A DNA stretch of 64,000 bases from Cephalopachus bancanus (taxonomy: Eukaryota; Chordata; Mammalia; Primates; Tarsiidae): contig JAPVLO010000003.1 of assembly GCA_027257055.1 (NCBI GenBank), positions 13,643,501 to 13,707,500 on the forward strand. Direction: 5' to 3'. Every line of letters begins with the position of its first letter. The stretch's first letter is position 1. Shown piece by piece: positions 1 to 11,212 of this stretch. The notes below the pieces were generated by a model. It was not told where the DNA came from. It saw only the letters and a program-made list of their open reading frames with translations, and made no database searches. The translations under genes and the position numbers were made by a program.

Positions 1-215
1 CACACTGGCTTCCATAGTGTTGTTCTCTACCCACCCTAAGCAGGCCCCTGCCTCAGAGTCTTTGCACTGCTGTCCTTTCTCCCTGGGAAGTGCTTCCTCC
101 AGGCAACCACATAGTTCTTTCATCTTATCAGTGAGGCCTTCTCTAATCACATCTATACAATGTTGATCCCACCCTGCCCTGCCACTCACTCTCCCTAATC
201 CTGTTTCTCTTTCTT
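1..215 (+). repeat. L2 LINE 3' relic, left part
   Basis: The wording matches the L2 3' region: 'tttgcactgctgtcctttct' followed by 'gtgaggccttctctaatcac'. It resumes at about 507 after an Alu insertion. Confidence 0.7.
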
Positions 216-503
216 TTTCTTTTTCTGAATAGGAATCTCACTGTCACCCAGTCTGGAGTGCAGTGGCATGCTCATGGTCACCGCAGCTCAACCTGCTGAA
301 CTTTGGTGATCCTTCTGCCTTAGTCTTCCAAGTAGATAGAACTACATGCGCGTGCCACCATGCCTGGCTAATTTTTTTATTTATTGTAAAGACAAAGTCT
401 CTACAAGTTGTCCAGGCTGGTCTCAAACCCCTGGACCCAAGCAATCCTCTCGTTTCCGCCTCCCAAAGTGCTAGGATTACAGGCATGAGACACCATGCCT
501 GGT
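216..503 (-). repeat. Alu dimer, inserted in L2
   Basis: Reverse-oriented Alu with a degenerate T-rich tail at the left and 'gccaccatgcctggctaatttt' type wording in the middle. It splits an L2 relic. Confidence 0.85.
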
Positions 504-506
504 TTA

Positions 507-705
507 TTTTTCTTTAAAGCACTTAATACCATCTGATGTGGCATACATTTGTTTATGGCCTATCTCATCCCACTAGGATGTAAGCTTCCAAAGGGCAGGG
601 AATTTGCTCTGCTTTGTTCACTGCTATATTCTTTGTACCCAGAACAAAGTCTGGCACAGAATGAGTACTCAGCAAACGTCTACTGAATGAACAAATGAGG
701 TATAT
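507..705 (+). repeat. L2 LINE 3' relic, right part
   Basis: Continues the left relic: 'gcacttaataccatctgatg', then an 'aagggcaggga' block and a 'gaatgagtactcagcaaac' end, typical of the L2 3' terminus. Confidence 0.75.
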
Positions 706-761
706 ACTAACAAACATTCACATCTGGTCAGGAAGAAAGTACATGGTTAAAGAACAGCTCA

Positions 762-1048
762 GCTGGGCTCAGTGGCTCAGCCTGTAATCCCACGCTTTGG
801 GAGGCTGAGGTGAATGGATTGCCTGAGTCCATGGGTTCGAGTTGCGCCTGGGCAACTTGGTGAGACCACATCTCCACAATAAATAAAAAAATTAGCCCAG
901 CATGGTAGCACGCGCCTGTAGTTCCAGCTACTTGGAAGGCTGAGGTGGAAGGATCGCCGGAGCCCAGCAGGTCGAGGCTGCAGTGGCCGGGAGCGGCCAC
1001 AGCACTCCAGTCTGGATGACAGAATGAGACTCCAACTCAAAAAAAAAA
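762..1048 (+). repeat. Alu dimer, lineage-specific family
   Basis: Full-length, ending in the family's 'gactccaactc' plus an A-tail. Imperfect TSDs agaacagctca (751-761) and agaatagctca (1049-1059). Confidence 0.93.
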
Positions 1049-1272
1049 GAATAGCTCAAAGACAGATAAACACACATTTTAATGAAGGAGACAGACACAT
1101 ATTAAACTATCAGTTTAGCATCAAGAAAGAGACATTTGTGACCTTTGTAAGCTTCTTTAATCATAAAATTCTATGAGAGACTATGTTAAAAGGAAACCAG
1201 ATCAGATAAGAGACAAGCTTCTACAGAGCCACAGACATTGCATTTTGAAGGAAATATGTATGACCCTGCAAA

Positions 1273-1442
1273 AGGCCCCTAAATCAGTGGTTCTCCAACT
1301 GTAAGACCCGTTGGGACAGCACAGGGAGCTGCTACAACGCAGATTCTCAGGCCCCAGACACAGCATGTTTCGAAAAACCCAGGCAGGGCAAGGGATTTAT
1401 AATTTTAACATGCATCCTAGGAGCTTCTGACATACTTTAAGA
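1273..1442 (+). mobile_element. MER5A-like hAT-Charlie DNA relic
   Basis: Starts 'cagtggttctcc', keeps 'gcagattctcaggcccc' and ends near 'ctaggagcttctgacat', in MER5A order but diverged. Confidence 0.6.
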
Positions 1443-2224
1443 AATGTTCACTAGGGCTGAGGACATTAAGAAATGTTCTCGGTCCAGAGTAGAAACCATG
1501 AGCTACAGAAGACTACTTCAATTTTAATTAATTAAGAAAATGTTTTTTACAATTTTGCTCTGGTATATTAGCCACAGTTGAAGTGTTCTAATGCCACATG
1601 GAGCTGGAGGCTCCCGTACTGGAGAGGGCTGATATAGAACTTTTTGAGCACTGCAGAACATTCTTTTGGATAGTCCTCTCTAGATGATGTTTTTCTCCAA
1701 ACTGGCTTCGTCAGAAACAGGGCACAGGTGTATGTTCCATCCCTTCCTAATAAGACTCTGGAACCACCAAACTAGACAACTACATTTCCTTGCTGGAGTT
1801 TTCCCTTCTTACCACAATAAAATTTCCCACTTGCAGAGGAAGGAGGCCCTGGAGAAACAGCTGGGGGCCAAGGTGGTTGTGGAAGTGAGTGGGAAGTGGG
1901 GGAGAAAGTTGGGATCACCTAGCTCAACTGTCCCTTTCCACTCTTTGCCAGGCAGAGGCCCAAACTCCCACGACCCTGGTTGTCCTCTTGAGTCTTAGGC
2001 ATGGTAAGGGAGATGCTCGTAGTCAAAGGTATTGGCTGGGAAGGAGACACAGCACCCACCATGCTAAGACTTCATGCAAGCTGCCTTTTCCTCTTACCAA
2101 CATCGAGGTCCATGGTGATCTAGAGCCAGCAAGAGGGCGTGGAAGACTCAGGGGTCAGTTTTTGTTACCCTTTAAATTCATGTGGGCTTTCATTGTTCCC
2201 CTCATTGTTCTCTCCTCACTTTTA

Positions 2225-2542
2225 TTTCTTTCTTATTTTTTTATTTTTATTTTATTTCTTTGAGACAGAGTCTTACTTTGTCACCCAGGCTGGTGTGCAG
2301 TGGCACAATCACAGCTTGACCTTCTAGGCCCAGGTGATCCTCCCTCCTCAGCCTCCTGAGTAGCCAGGAGAACAGGTGTGTGCCACCATGCCCAGCTCAT
2401 TTTTCTATTTTTCTATTTTGTAGAGACAGGGTCTCACTTTGTTGCCCAAAGGAGTTTGGTCTCAAACTCCTGGGCTCAAGTGATCCTCTTGTCTCAGCCT
2501 CCCACAGTGCTGGGATTACAGGTGCAAGCCATGGTGCCCAGT
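2225..2542 (-). repeat. AluJ-like dimer
   Basis: Older type with 'gagacagagtcttactttgt' and 'tagagacagggtctcacttt', lacking the lineage-specific marks. Confidence 0.85.
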
Positions 2543-2906
2543 TCCTATCTTCTCTTCTGATGCCTTTTCATGCACACTAAACTTTCCAGGTGAAGGAGGA
2601 TGCTGGCAGCCAGTTCAGGGTCAAGGTTGACCCCTTAAGAAGTGACCAGAGGATGGGAGAGATGGGCAAAGGTCATGGGTCCAGGTGGTGACAGGGGCAG
2701 GGTGGGTAGCTATTGTCCCATCATCTTACTGCTGCTGGCCTGGGACACTGCAGACTTCATTTCTAGTCCTGGTTCTGCCATGAGCTTTAAGTGGGATAAG
2801 TCAAGACCTCCCCGAGCCTTGCCATCTGGGAGGCTTATTGTTCACAACCCACCCACTCACACATTTAATGATCACCTGCTATGTGCCCAGCCCTGTGCCA
2901 GACACA

Positions 2907-2970
2907 GGCCACTGCACTCCAGTCTGGGCGACAGAGTAAGGCTCCAACTCAAAAAATAAATAAATAAAAA
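2907..2970 (+). repeat. Alu 3' fragment
   Basis: Only the last ~45 bases of an Alu ('ccactgcactccagtctggg') plus a (AAAT) tail, fused to non-Alu sequence. 5'-truncated. Confidence 0.8.
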
Positions 2971-3202
2971 GAGCAGCCCAATGTGGGCTCTAATGAAGCC
3001 TATATAGGACATCATTATCCGACAGCCAGTTCTGCTTCAGGAAGAGGACAAGAACTTCTACTTCAATGGAAGCCCCAATATCTGTGCATCACACAGTTCA
3101 CTTCACAAAGAAGAGGGAAAAAGACCCTCTAGATAGAGGTGAAACATGAATAGTTTTTAAATATTTCCAATCTAATCTCAACATACATGATCTGAGATCT
3201 CA

Positions 3203-3335
3203 GCCGAGTACAGTGGCCCACTCCTGTAATCCCAGCACTTTTGGAGGCCAAGGCAGGACAATCGCTTGAGTCCAGGAATTCAAGACTAGCCTAGGTAACA
3301 TAGTGAGACCTCATCTCTACAAAAAATAAAAAAAT
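3203..3335 (+). repeat. AluJ-like dimer, left half
   Basis: Left monomer and linker 'ctctacaaaaaataaaaaaa' of an old Alu, interrupted by a younger Alu. The right half resumes at 3625. Confidence 0.85.
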
Positions 3336-3624
3336 GGCCAGGCACGGTGGCTCACATCTATAATCCCAGCACTTTGGGAGGCTGGGGTGAGAGGAATGCC
3401 TGAGCCCACAGGTTCAAGACCAGCCTGGACAACTTGGTAAGACCTTATCTCTACAATAAATCAAAAAATTAGCCAGGTGTCGTGTTGTGCAGTTCCAGCT
3501 ACTTGGAAGGCTGAGGGGAAGGATCGCCTGAGCCCAGCAGGTTGAGGCTGCAGAGGCCATGAGTGTGCCACTGCATTCTAGACTGGGCAACAGAGTGATA
3601 CGCCAACTCAAAAAAAAAAAAAAA
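3336..3624 (+). repeat. Alu dimer nested in the AluJ linker
   Basis: Lineage-family Alu ('aacttggtaagacc', 'tacttggaaggctgagg', 'cgccaactc' end) inserted in the A-rich linker of the older copy, same orientation. Confidence 0.88.
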
Positions 3625-3785
3625 TTAGCTTGGCGTGGTAGTGTACACCAGTAGTCCCAGCTATTCAGGAGGCTGAGGCAGAAGGATAGCCTGAGTCCAG
3701 GAGGTTGAGGCTACGGTGAGCCAAAAACACACCACTGCACTCCAGCCTGGGCGACAGACTAAAACCCTGTCTCAAAAAAAAAAGG
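3625..3785 (+). repeat. AluJ-like dimer, right half
   Basis: Right monomer ending 'aaccctgtctc' plus A-tail, the older 3' end, completing the copy begun at 3203. Confidence 0.85.
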
Positions 3786-3860
3786 AATAAATAAAAAGAT
3801 CTGCAATCTCAAGCTTTCATTTTAAAATATTTTTTTTATTTTGTAAGTCATGAGATGAAA

Positions 3861-4174
3861 ACTTTTTTTTTTTTTTTTTGAATTGGAGTCTCACTCTGTC
3901 ACCCAGGCTGGAGGGCAGTGGCATGCTCACAGCCACCCCAGCGTCAACCTGCTGGGTTCAGACGATCCTTCCGCCTCAGCTTTCTAAGTAGCCGGAACTA
4001 CAAGTTCCAAGTTGCGCACTACTACACCGGCTAATTTTTTTTTTTTTATTTATTGTACAGACGAGGTCTCACCATGTTGCTCAGGCTGGTCTCGGACCCA
4101 CAGGCTCAGGCAATCCTCTCTCCTGGACCTCCCAAAGTGCTGGGATTACAGGTTTGAGCTACCGCGCCTGGCCA
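3861..4174 (-). repeat. Alu dimer
   Basis: Reverse Alu with an 18-T tail at the left and 'gctaccgcgcctggcc' at the right. Its right end is only 57 bases from the exon 2 donor. Confidence 0.93.
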
Positions 4175-4231
4175 TAAAACTATTTCTTAAGAGCACTAAT
4201 TCAGGAAAAAAAAAAAAAATAGAGAACTTAC

Positions 4232-4386
4232 ATTAACCTTAAAGGTCTGTACCAAGCCATCTAAAAAGCGGATGCTGCAGACTACTTCGGATCGAGTCTT
4301 CTCTTTGGGTAATTCTGAAGTGCGTATATTATTAATTCTTCCACCCAACGCACGTAACCGGGAGGTCATAACTATCGTTGAATAAC
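4232..4386 (-). CDS. PTPN3: PTPN3 exon 2 (first coding exon; FERM-PDZ protein tyrosine phosphatase, PTPH1)
   Basis: Reading leftwards, a pyrimidine-rich acceptor ending in AG (4388-4387) is followed by 17 bases of 5' UTR, ATG at 4369-4367, 46 codons, and a perfect GTAAGT donor from 4231. The peptide begins [20 protein letters not shown] and ends in FKVN. As I recall human PTPN3, only four residues differ (V30 for I, R34 for H, L39 for V, N46 for T). The paralogue PTPN4 shares the layout but not this N-terminus. PTPN3 is a cytosolic, membrane-associated non-receptor tyrosine phosphatase of about 913 residues with FERM, PDZ and phosphatase domains. This exon gives only the N-terminal lead and the first strands of the FERM F1 lobe. 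The exon ends in phase 0. The start is fixed by homology and by an in-frame TAG just upstream. The open frame running past 4231 into poly-A is intronic. No frame break suggests a pseudogene. Confidence 0.96.
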
Positions 4387-4794
4387 CTGTAACACAAGAC
4401 ATACCTGTTAGTACTTAGATATGCAAATTACCGGTTATCTGTGAATACAAATACCTGTTGGATTTGATCCTTTCAGGATTGTCTGAGGAACTCATAGATG
4501 ATAAGTAGATAACAGATCATGTTTCCATTTGAGTTTTGACTTCTAAGACATTCTAAGTAAAATGTATTGCTCAATGATTATTCGTTCATAGGATTACATG
4601 GCTTTCCTATTTGTGTGTCTTATTATCTCCCTGGTCTAAGTCTTCTAATTTATATTTCCCAGGCTTTTACGTTTTAGTTATGCTTTACCATTTTAGCTAT
4701 TTATGTGTTCTACCCCTAAGATTTTACAGAACTAAATGTGGTATGAATATGACTGAAAACATGAAAAGATTTAACGATAAATTGGTATTAAAAT

Positions 4795-5690
4795 TAAGGA
4801 CTTCTATTCATTAAGAGATACCTTTTGGAGGGCAAAAAGACAACCCACAGAGTGGAAGAAGATATTTGCAGTGTGAGTGTGTGTGTGTATCTACAAAGAC
4901 TATATAAAGTGCTCCTACAGATCAATAAGAGAAAAAAAAACCTGGTAGAAAATGGGAAGAAAACCAAAACAGACACTCAACTACATTAGTTGTCAAAGAA
5001 ATGCAAATTAAACCCACAAAGCAACAGTACCACACCACCACCAGAATGGTTACAATTTAAGACTGACAAAACTACAATGCCATGGAGCAACTAGATAACT
5101 CTCATGAACTGCTGGTGAGAACATCACTTAGCGCAACTACTCTACTGTGGAGAACTATTGACCAGTATCTGCTAAAGCGGGACATATGCCCAGCTGTGAC
5201 ATAATAATTCCGTTCCTAGGCGTAGTCCCAAAGGAAAAATGAACACTTCCTCACTAAAAGACACATACAAGAACCTTCATAATAGTCCCACCCTGGAAAA
5301 GACCTAAATGTCCATCCGTTGTAGAACGATTAAGTTGTGAGAGAGCCATACCACACACTATTCTACAGCAAAGGAAAGAAATGAACTACAGTTACACGCA
5401 GCAGCATGAGTGAATTGCTTTGATGTCATGTTGAGCAAAAGAAGCTAGACACAACAAAATATCCATAGTACTATTTCATTTAAACAAAACTAATAATCAA
5501 TGCTAACAGAAGATGGGCCAATCATGACCTTTGTGTGTAGTGATGGGGCGGAGGAAATGGGGGTCTTCTGGGGAGCTTTTCATATTCTATTTATTGATAT
5601 GCATTCTAATAACACTGGTATACTCACTCTGTGAAAATCCATCAAGCTCTACATTTATACATACTTTCTGTATATATATCACATTTTATT
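4795..5690 (+). repeat. L1M LINE 3' region relic
   Basis: Diverged wording of the L1 ORF2 end and 3' UTR: 'gtcaaagaaatgcaaatta', 'gaactgctggtgagaacat', 'aaatgtccatccgttg'. Contains a short (TG)n. Confidence 0.75.
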
Positions 5691-5950
5691 TTATTTTTTT
5701 TGAGTCAGAGTCTCACTCTGTCCCCCAGGCTGGAGTGCAGTGGCACACTCACAGCCACCGTAGCATTGACCTGCTGGGCTCAGGCGATCCTTCTGCCTCA
5801 GCCTCCAAGTAGCTGGAACTACAGGCATAAGCCACCATGCCCGGCTAATTTTTCTTGATTTATCGTAGAGATGAGGTCTTACTAAGTTGCCCAGGCTGGT
5901 CTCGAACTCGTGGGCTCAGACAATCCTCTCACCTCAGCCTCCCAAAGTGT
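5691..5950 (-). repeat. Alu, right end truncated
   Basis: Reverse Alu from the T-tail to 'cctcagcctcccaaagtgt'. The last ~35 bases of the 5' end are missing. Confidence 0.85.
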
Positions 5951-6319
5951 ATCACATTTAAAAAATAAGTTTAATAACAACAAAAAAGAAGAGCGCACTT
6001 ACAAAGAAGGAATTAGAGGGCAGTTGAAAACCTGACCATAGTATTAGGAAACAGTAAGTAAAGAAATTAGTTTTACTGGCTAACTCAGTGGTGGAGAGGT
6101 AGGTTAAATAACTGGACAGTTGTGCAACTGAGCACATGAGCCTATCACGCAGGTGAGAGGGTCTAGGTCTCTACACAGAAGACAAGAAGCACTTCTACAA
6201 ATCAAATTTGGCTTAGAGAATGGAGAAGACATAAATCTGACAGGGTTGGGTGGAAGAGCAAATAAAGATGAAGGGCTTAAGATCAAGTTAATATTCTTGC
6301 TATTAGTTCTTGGCAGGCT

Positions 6320-6660
6320 TTCTCCGATGAGCCGGGCCCTTGCATTTGCTGTTCCTCCTGCTTGCAAAGCTCTCCTTGCTCCTCTTCATCTGATTGACTC
6401 CTATTCATCCTCGGGGCTCAGCACGAGCGTCACTTCCCCATGGAAGCCTTCCATGGTCTCCCCATCCAGACACAGATGTGTGTTTCAGGCTCTCCTCTCC
6501 AGCGCTCATCATTTCACGCTGATAACTGATGATGTGTCTTTAATGTCTGCTTCTCCCACTAGATACCAAGCTCCACCAGGGTAGGAATCAGGTCTGGCTT
6601 TGCTTACTGTACTTCCAATGCCTAGCTCTGGTAGACAGTCAGTAAATACCTCTATGAGTT
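6320..6660 (+). repeat. L2 LINE 3' relic
   Basis: Order of 'gcatttgctgttcctcctgc', 'cttccatggtctccccatcc', 'cactagataccaagctcc' and 'agtaaatacctctatgagtt' fits a diverged L2 3' end. Confidence 0.6.
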
Positions 6661-6844
6661 AATGAGGGAAGAATAAAATAGAAAATGAAGCCAAGATGGA
6701 TAGACTGAGGCAGCAGTGCAACCTGACAGACAAACTTGGGGTGGTGGGAGCAGTCAGGAGAGATGAATAGGATGGGAGCCAGGAGTCTAAGGAAAGTATA
6801 GAGGGGAGCTGTTCCTAGACCAGCCCTTCTTGCAAACAGCAAGC

Positions 6845-7265
6845 TCAGGGGTCTTGTTAAAACACAGATTCTTGTGCCAGGTGCTGTGGCTCATTGGGAG
6901 GCCGAGGTGAGAGGATTGCCTGAGTCAAGAGGTTCGAGACCAGCCTGGGCAACTTGGTAAGACCTCATCTCTACAATGAATAAAGTAATTTGCCAGGTGT
7001 GGTGACACACACCTGTGGTTCCAGCTACTTGGAAGGCTGAGGTAAAAGGATCACCTGAATTCAGCAGGTTGAGGCTATGGTGGTGGTTGTGAGTGTGCCT
7101 GGGTGACAAATGGAGACTTCGACTCAAAACAAACTAACAAGCAAGCAAACAGACAAACACAGATTCTCATTCAAGCAGGTCTGGCTGGGACCCAAGAGTC
7201 TGTGTATGGGCTCCCAGGTGAGGCCCAAGCTACTTAGTGATGCAGAGTCCACTTGAGAGAAGCAA
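6845..7265 (+). repeat. MER5A-like relic split by an Alu
   Basis: MER5A wording 'cttgttaaaacacagattct' at 6853-6872 resumes at about 7157 with 'acagattctcattcaagcag'. The Alu at 6874-7130 lies between. Confidence 0.55.
6874..7130 (+). repeat. Alu dimer with internal deletions
   Basis: Family marks present. The left arm lacks the 'cctgtaatcccagcac' block and part of the right arm is gone. The A-tail is replaced by mixed CAAA units. Confidence 0.85.
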
Positions 7266-7454
7266 GTCACAGGTAAGTGGAAAAGTAACACCAAATGTCA
7301 GGGCAGTGACAGGGAAAAGATACAGGAATCAGTAGCAAGGAGTAGTGACAACCCTTAGAAGGATGAGGACAAAGCAGACTGGAGGCCCAAGGACTAAGCC
7401 TCAGGAAACCACAGAGGCCCAGATCGGGTGCAGGAAGAGAAAACACGATGATGA

Positions 7455-7502
7455 AAGCTGTGTAGAAAGTACACCTAAAAGCTGTGTAGAAAGTACACCT
7501 AA
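7455..7502. repeat. Tandem duplication, 2 x 24 bp
   Basis: The unit containing 'gctgtgtagaaagtacacct' occurs twice back to back (period 24). The second copy abuts an Alu and includes its left TSD. Confidence 0.9.
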
Positions 7503-7803
7503 GCCAGGAGCCGCGCCTGATGCCTGTAATCCCACCACTTTGGGAGGCGGAGGTGAAAGGATTGCCTGAGCCCAGGTGTTCAAGACTAGTCTGGGCAACT
7601 TGGTGAGACCTAGTCTCTACAGTAAATCAAAAAATTAGCAGGGCATGGTAGCACACACCTGTGGTTCTACTTGGAAGGCTGAGGCAGAAGGACCACCTGA
7701 GTCCAGCAAGTGGAAGGTGCGGTGGCTGTGAGCATGCCACTGCACTCTAGCCTGGGCGACAGAGTGAGACTGTAACTAAAAAATAAATAAATAAGTAAAA
7801 ATA
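7503..7803 (+). repeat. Alu dimer, lineage-specific family
   Basis: Full-length with (AAAT)-type tail. TSDs aaagtacacctaa at the left and aaagtacatccag at the right. Confidence 0.9.
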
Positions 7804-7989
7804 AAGTACATCCAGAAAGAGAGGGGCACACTGAGCCCCTTGTCATCACATCTAAGGAGCTGCAGGTAAAACTCCATTCTTCACAGCGAGGGACAAGGAA
7901 TCTCAAATATTAATGAAAAAATCCCAGGACTGGCAGGCAGTGCAAGGAAACTTATTCAGTCGCTTATAAAATCACAAAATTCCACCCAC

Positions 7990-9340
7990 CCCACCACCTC
8001 CACCTTGCCCTTTCCAATGAAAATGTCATCAGAAACAGGGATGCATTTACTGAGTAATACAAAAAGTTATCAAAAGACAACAAATGTGTTCCATAATGCT
8101 TTAACCACATTGACTTTAAAATGTCAATTTGATTATTTAGTTCTTGCCTAAGAATCTCAGGTGGGTTACGATTTTTGAAAAATACAAAAAGAACCGTTAA
8201 GAGTGTGGTTTCAGTGGGAGGTACACAGCAGAGTCACCTGGGGAGCTTTTCCAAAAAAACGATGCTTGTTCTGCCTGCCCCCGCCCCCCATGGTGATTCA
8301 TCATCCTTGGGCGTGGCACAGGATGGCATTCCAGGGAGTCAAGGACTTGAGGAGTCGGTTTTCAGGGGCCCTCGGGGTATGTGCTGGATGGCTGAACTCA
8401 GAATACAGGCTTTGCAGGATGGAAGCCATTCACCGTGGGGGCCCGTGTGAGAGTCCGCAGTCAGTTATTCTGCAGTGGCTAAACCCGAGATAATCACACA
8501 ATGATCCCAGGCAGAAGAAACCAATAGTGATTGCAAACAGGAGCCTCCAAATGAATGCCACAGGCTGGGGCTCCAATGGCAGGCACTGATTTTTTTTTTC
8601 CTCATAGCTCATGGAGGGTCTTTAACCACAGATCACAAAGATGCTCCCAGCACAGTCATGCAGCCAGCTGACAAAATAAAGTAGATCAGAAACTCACAAG
8701 ACACCCATTTTCTGCTTCTCACACCCATCTTTAGTGTGTCACATAAAGGGCCGAGGACCTAAGAATGATGTCATAAATAGGTATTTTATGAAAGTTGCGG
8801 AAATGGTCTTCCTGCAATGGTTCCTAAAGCAAACCTTGATAAGAGTGAGCCTTGTGTTGCATAACCACATAATTGAGCCATGTGGTATTTTCAGATTGTC
8901 TTGAAATTTTATCTTAAACAATCTGGTCGGGACAGTGGATGCTGACTAACTGCTTTGCTTCCTGTACCACAGCAATTGGGGAACTCAGGGTTTCTATGGC
9001 TTCCTTTATAAGCCTCTTAGCGCTCAACAAAGCCACAACCCAGCCAGGAACACGCTAGCCCCTCTGACCACAAATGATTACAGCTGCAGCTGGTGCATTT
9101 TATATATGGAAGCCAGACCTGTTCTTTGCATAATTGGAAAAATCAAACAGTTGCAGCTTTAGAATGTTTTGCACCGTCATAATAGAGTTTCTACTGTGAA
9201 TACAGTTTTTAAGCCAAGATTATACTTGAACAACGTATTATAGAAAGAGGCAACGTCTCACTTTGCAAACAGCAGGGGCTCAATCAACACTGTGAGAGTT
9301 AGCTTGGTACCTGTGAATTGTCCGGCACAATGTGGGGCAC
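7990..9340. other. Repeat-poor intron 1 segment
   Basis: No Alu or LINE recognised, apart from a possible MER5A trace at 8205-8270. Part at 8930-9150 carries paired CAGCTG E-boxes and a TGACCACAAA box. No coding exon seen. Confidence 0.4.
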
Positions 9341-9346
9341 ACACCA

Positions 9347-9546
9347 GCGAGACCTCATCTCTACAATAAATAAAAAAATCAGCCGGGCGTGGTAGCGCGC
9401 ACCTGTAATTCCGGCTACTCGGAAGGCTGAGGTGGAAGGATCGCCAGAGCCCAGCAGGTCGAGGCTGCGGTGGCCGGGAGCGGCCACTGCACTCCAGTCT
9501 GGGCGACAGAGTGAGACTCCAACTCAAAAAATAAATAAAAAAAAAA
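9347..9546 (+). repeat. Alu, 5'-truncated
   Basis: Begins inside the left arm at 'gcgagacctcatctctacaa' and runs to a (AAAT) tail. High CpG content suggests a young copy. Confidence 0.88.
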
Positions 9547-9662
9547 GAGTCACTTGATTCATGTTAAGTTTCTAATGCCAGCAGATACTGCTAGAGATTT
9601 CAGATTCTGTAGAGCAGTCCTGATTTCAAATACCTTAAGAGAGATAAATGTTCCATTTCTTA

Positions 9663-9812
<150 letters not shown>

Positions 9813-9849
9813 TTATTAATTTTTCTCACTTCAATAAAGACAGGTTGCC

Positions 9850-11190
9850 AGAGTGATTACTGTAGATAAGTTATACACCTTTGAGCTGCTCTACAAACTC
9901 AGTGGCACCAGAAGCAGGAGCATGTTGACACAAATGGCCACACCAGAGCTCTCGAGGTCAGGCTGGGTACTATGGCCCCTCCCTGGCTGCCTTGGTGCCT
10001 GAGACAAGGAAGCAGTAAGGCCTCTACTTTATTTCCTAAGGATCAGTGTAGGACCTGGACAAGGTTCTGAGTCGAATCTACCCACCTGCAAAATGAGAAC
10101 ACAATGCTGTTCACCAGGTCTAGTCAAAACCATTCAGAGTCAGGAGTGAGGGATGTGAAAGTATTTGGAAAACTCTCAAGTCCTGTAGCACAAAAAACCG
10201 GGAAATGGGAATGGGAACCCTGACCTGGGGAGTTGTGTTCTTTCATGAGCCAATGAGCCACAGACAGAGAGGAGGTGGAGGAGTACATGCAGATGAGAGA
10301 ACAAACTCAACTCTGCTGCTGCAATTTTTAAAAGAGGTACAGAGTATTTCATACTCTTGTTTTTAAAAATAAGAGACTTAGATCTCTAACTCAAAAAAGC
10401 AAGTTTCAACTGAAAAAAAGGAGGAGAAGAAAACAGACCTGACTTATAAGTGCCTAATCTGTAGGTAACCTGTACAAACGAATCATGGATGGCTTGCTAC
10501 AGGAATCAACCTAAACCATCATCAAGCTGGCCTAGCCCAATGCTACCACCTAGTGGCGAAGAGAGGAAGACAAGCTACCTCTACATGGACTTTCTTCCTC
10601 AAGGGAAACATGGACAGCTCTGCTCTCCTTTTCTTGTTTACAGCGGGCAGTTCAGCTTATTTCAGAAATCCCCCTCACGGTATATAAGGCCCATTTCCCT
10701 TTCTCTAACTCTTCTTCCCTAGTGAACTCAGGAAAGCGCTTTCTAGTCCCTGCTTCACCCCCAATCCCAACGCTTTATTTTTCTTTTTTGGCTGTCTATG
10801 AGCCCCAACAGACTGACCTGCTGAAGAGGGACAGTCACAGCATGGAGAAGTAATGTACCTACCATCAGCCACACTAGACAATGACTCATCAGATTAAAAG
10901 AGCTTCTCATCAAATAGCAATATTTAATGTATTGCAGATTCATGCTTTATTTATTTAGCTGCTACCATGGTACCAGTATTGCTTTCTCTTCCTTGTCACT
11001 GTGCACACACCCAAGCTGGCCTGCATTATATGTTGACCAGGTCTTTGGGGGGCTACTTTCCCACTGCTGTCTACACTTTCCCACTGCTGTCTATGCCTAC
11101 TAATTCCAGTCTGTTTTAAGGTCAGGCCTAAGTATTCCCAAACTCTTCCGAAGTAAGTGGGGTATTACCTTCTAAAGATATTTTACACTT
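9850..11190. other. Intron 1 segment without recognised genes or repeats
   Basis: Mostly unique-looking. It holds a 20 bp tandem duplication at 11055-11094. Short open frames here look random. Confidence 0.4.
11055..11094. repeat. Tandem duplication, 2 x 20 bp
   Basis: 'actttcccactgctgtcta' occurs twice in direct succession (period 20). Confidence 0.9.
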
Positions 11191-11212
11191 GGGGAGGGGA
11201 ATTTGTCATTTA

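Larger units (their letters stand above)
1..4231 (-). other. PTPN3: PTPN3 intron 2 (5' part)
   Basis: This is sequence downstream of the exon 2 donor on the minus strand. I searched by eye for exon 3, which should continue into the FERM F1 lobe, and found no matching frame, so the intron continues past the left edge. It is filled by an L2 relic, several Alus and a MER5A-like fragment. The stretches 1060-1270, 1450-2220 and 2545-2905 show no feature I can name. Confidence 0.85.

Noticed and set aside
1..4231. Search for PTPN3 exon 3
   Set aside because: No minus-strand frame with the next FERM segment was seen; the exon lies beyond the left edge.
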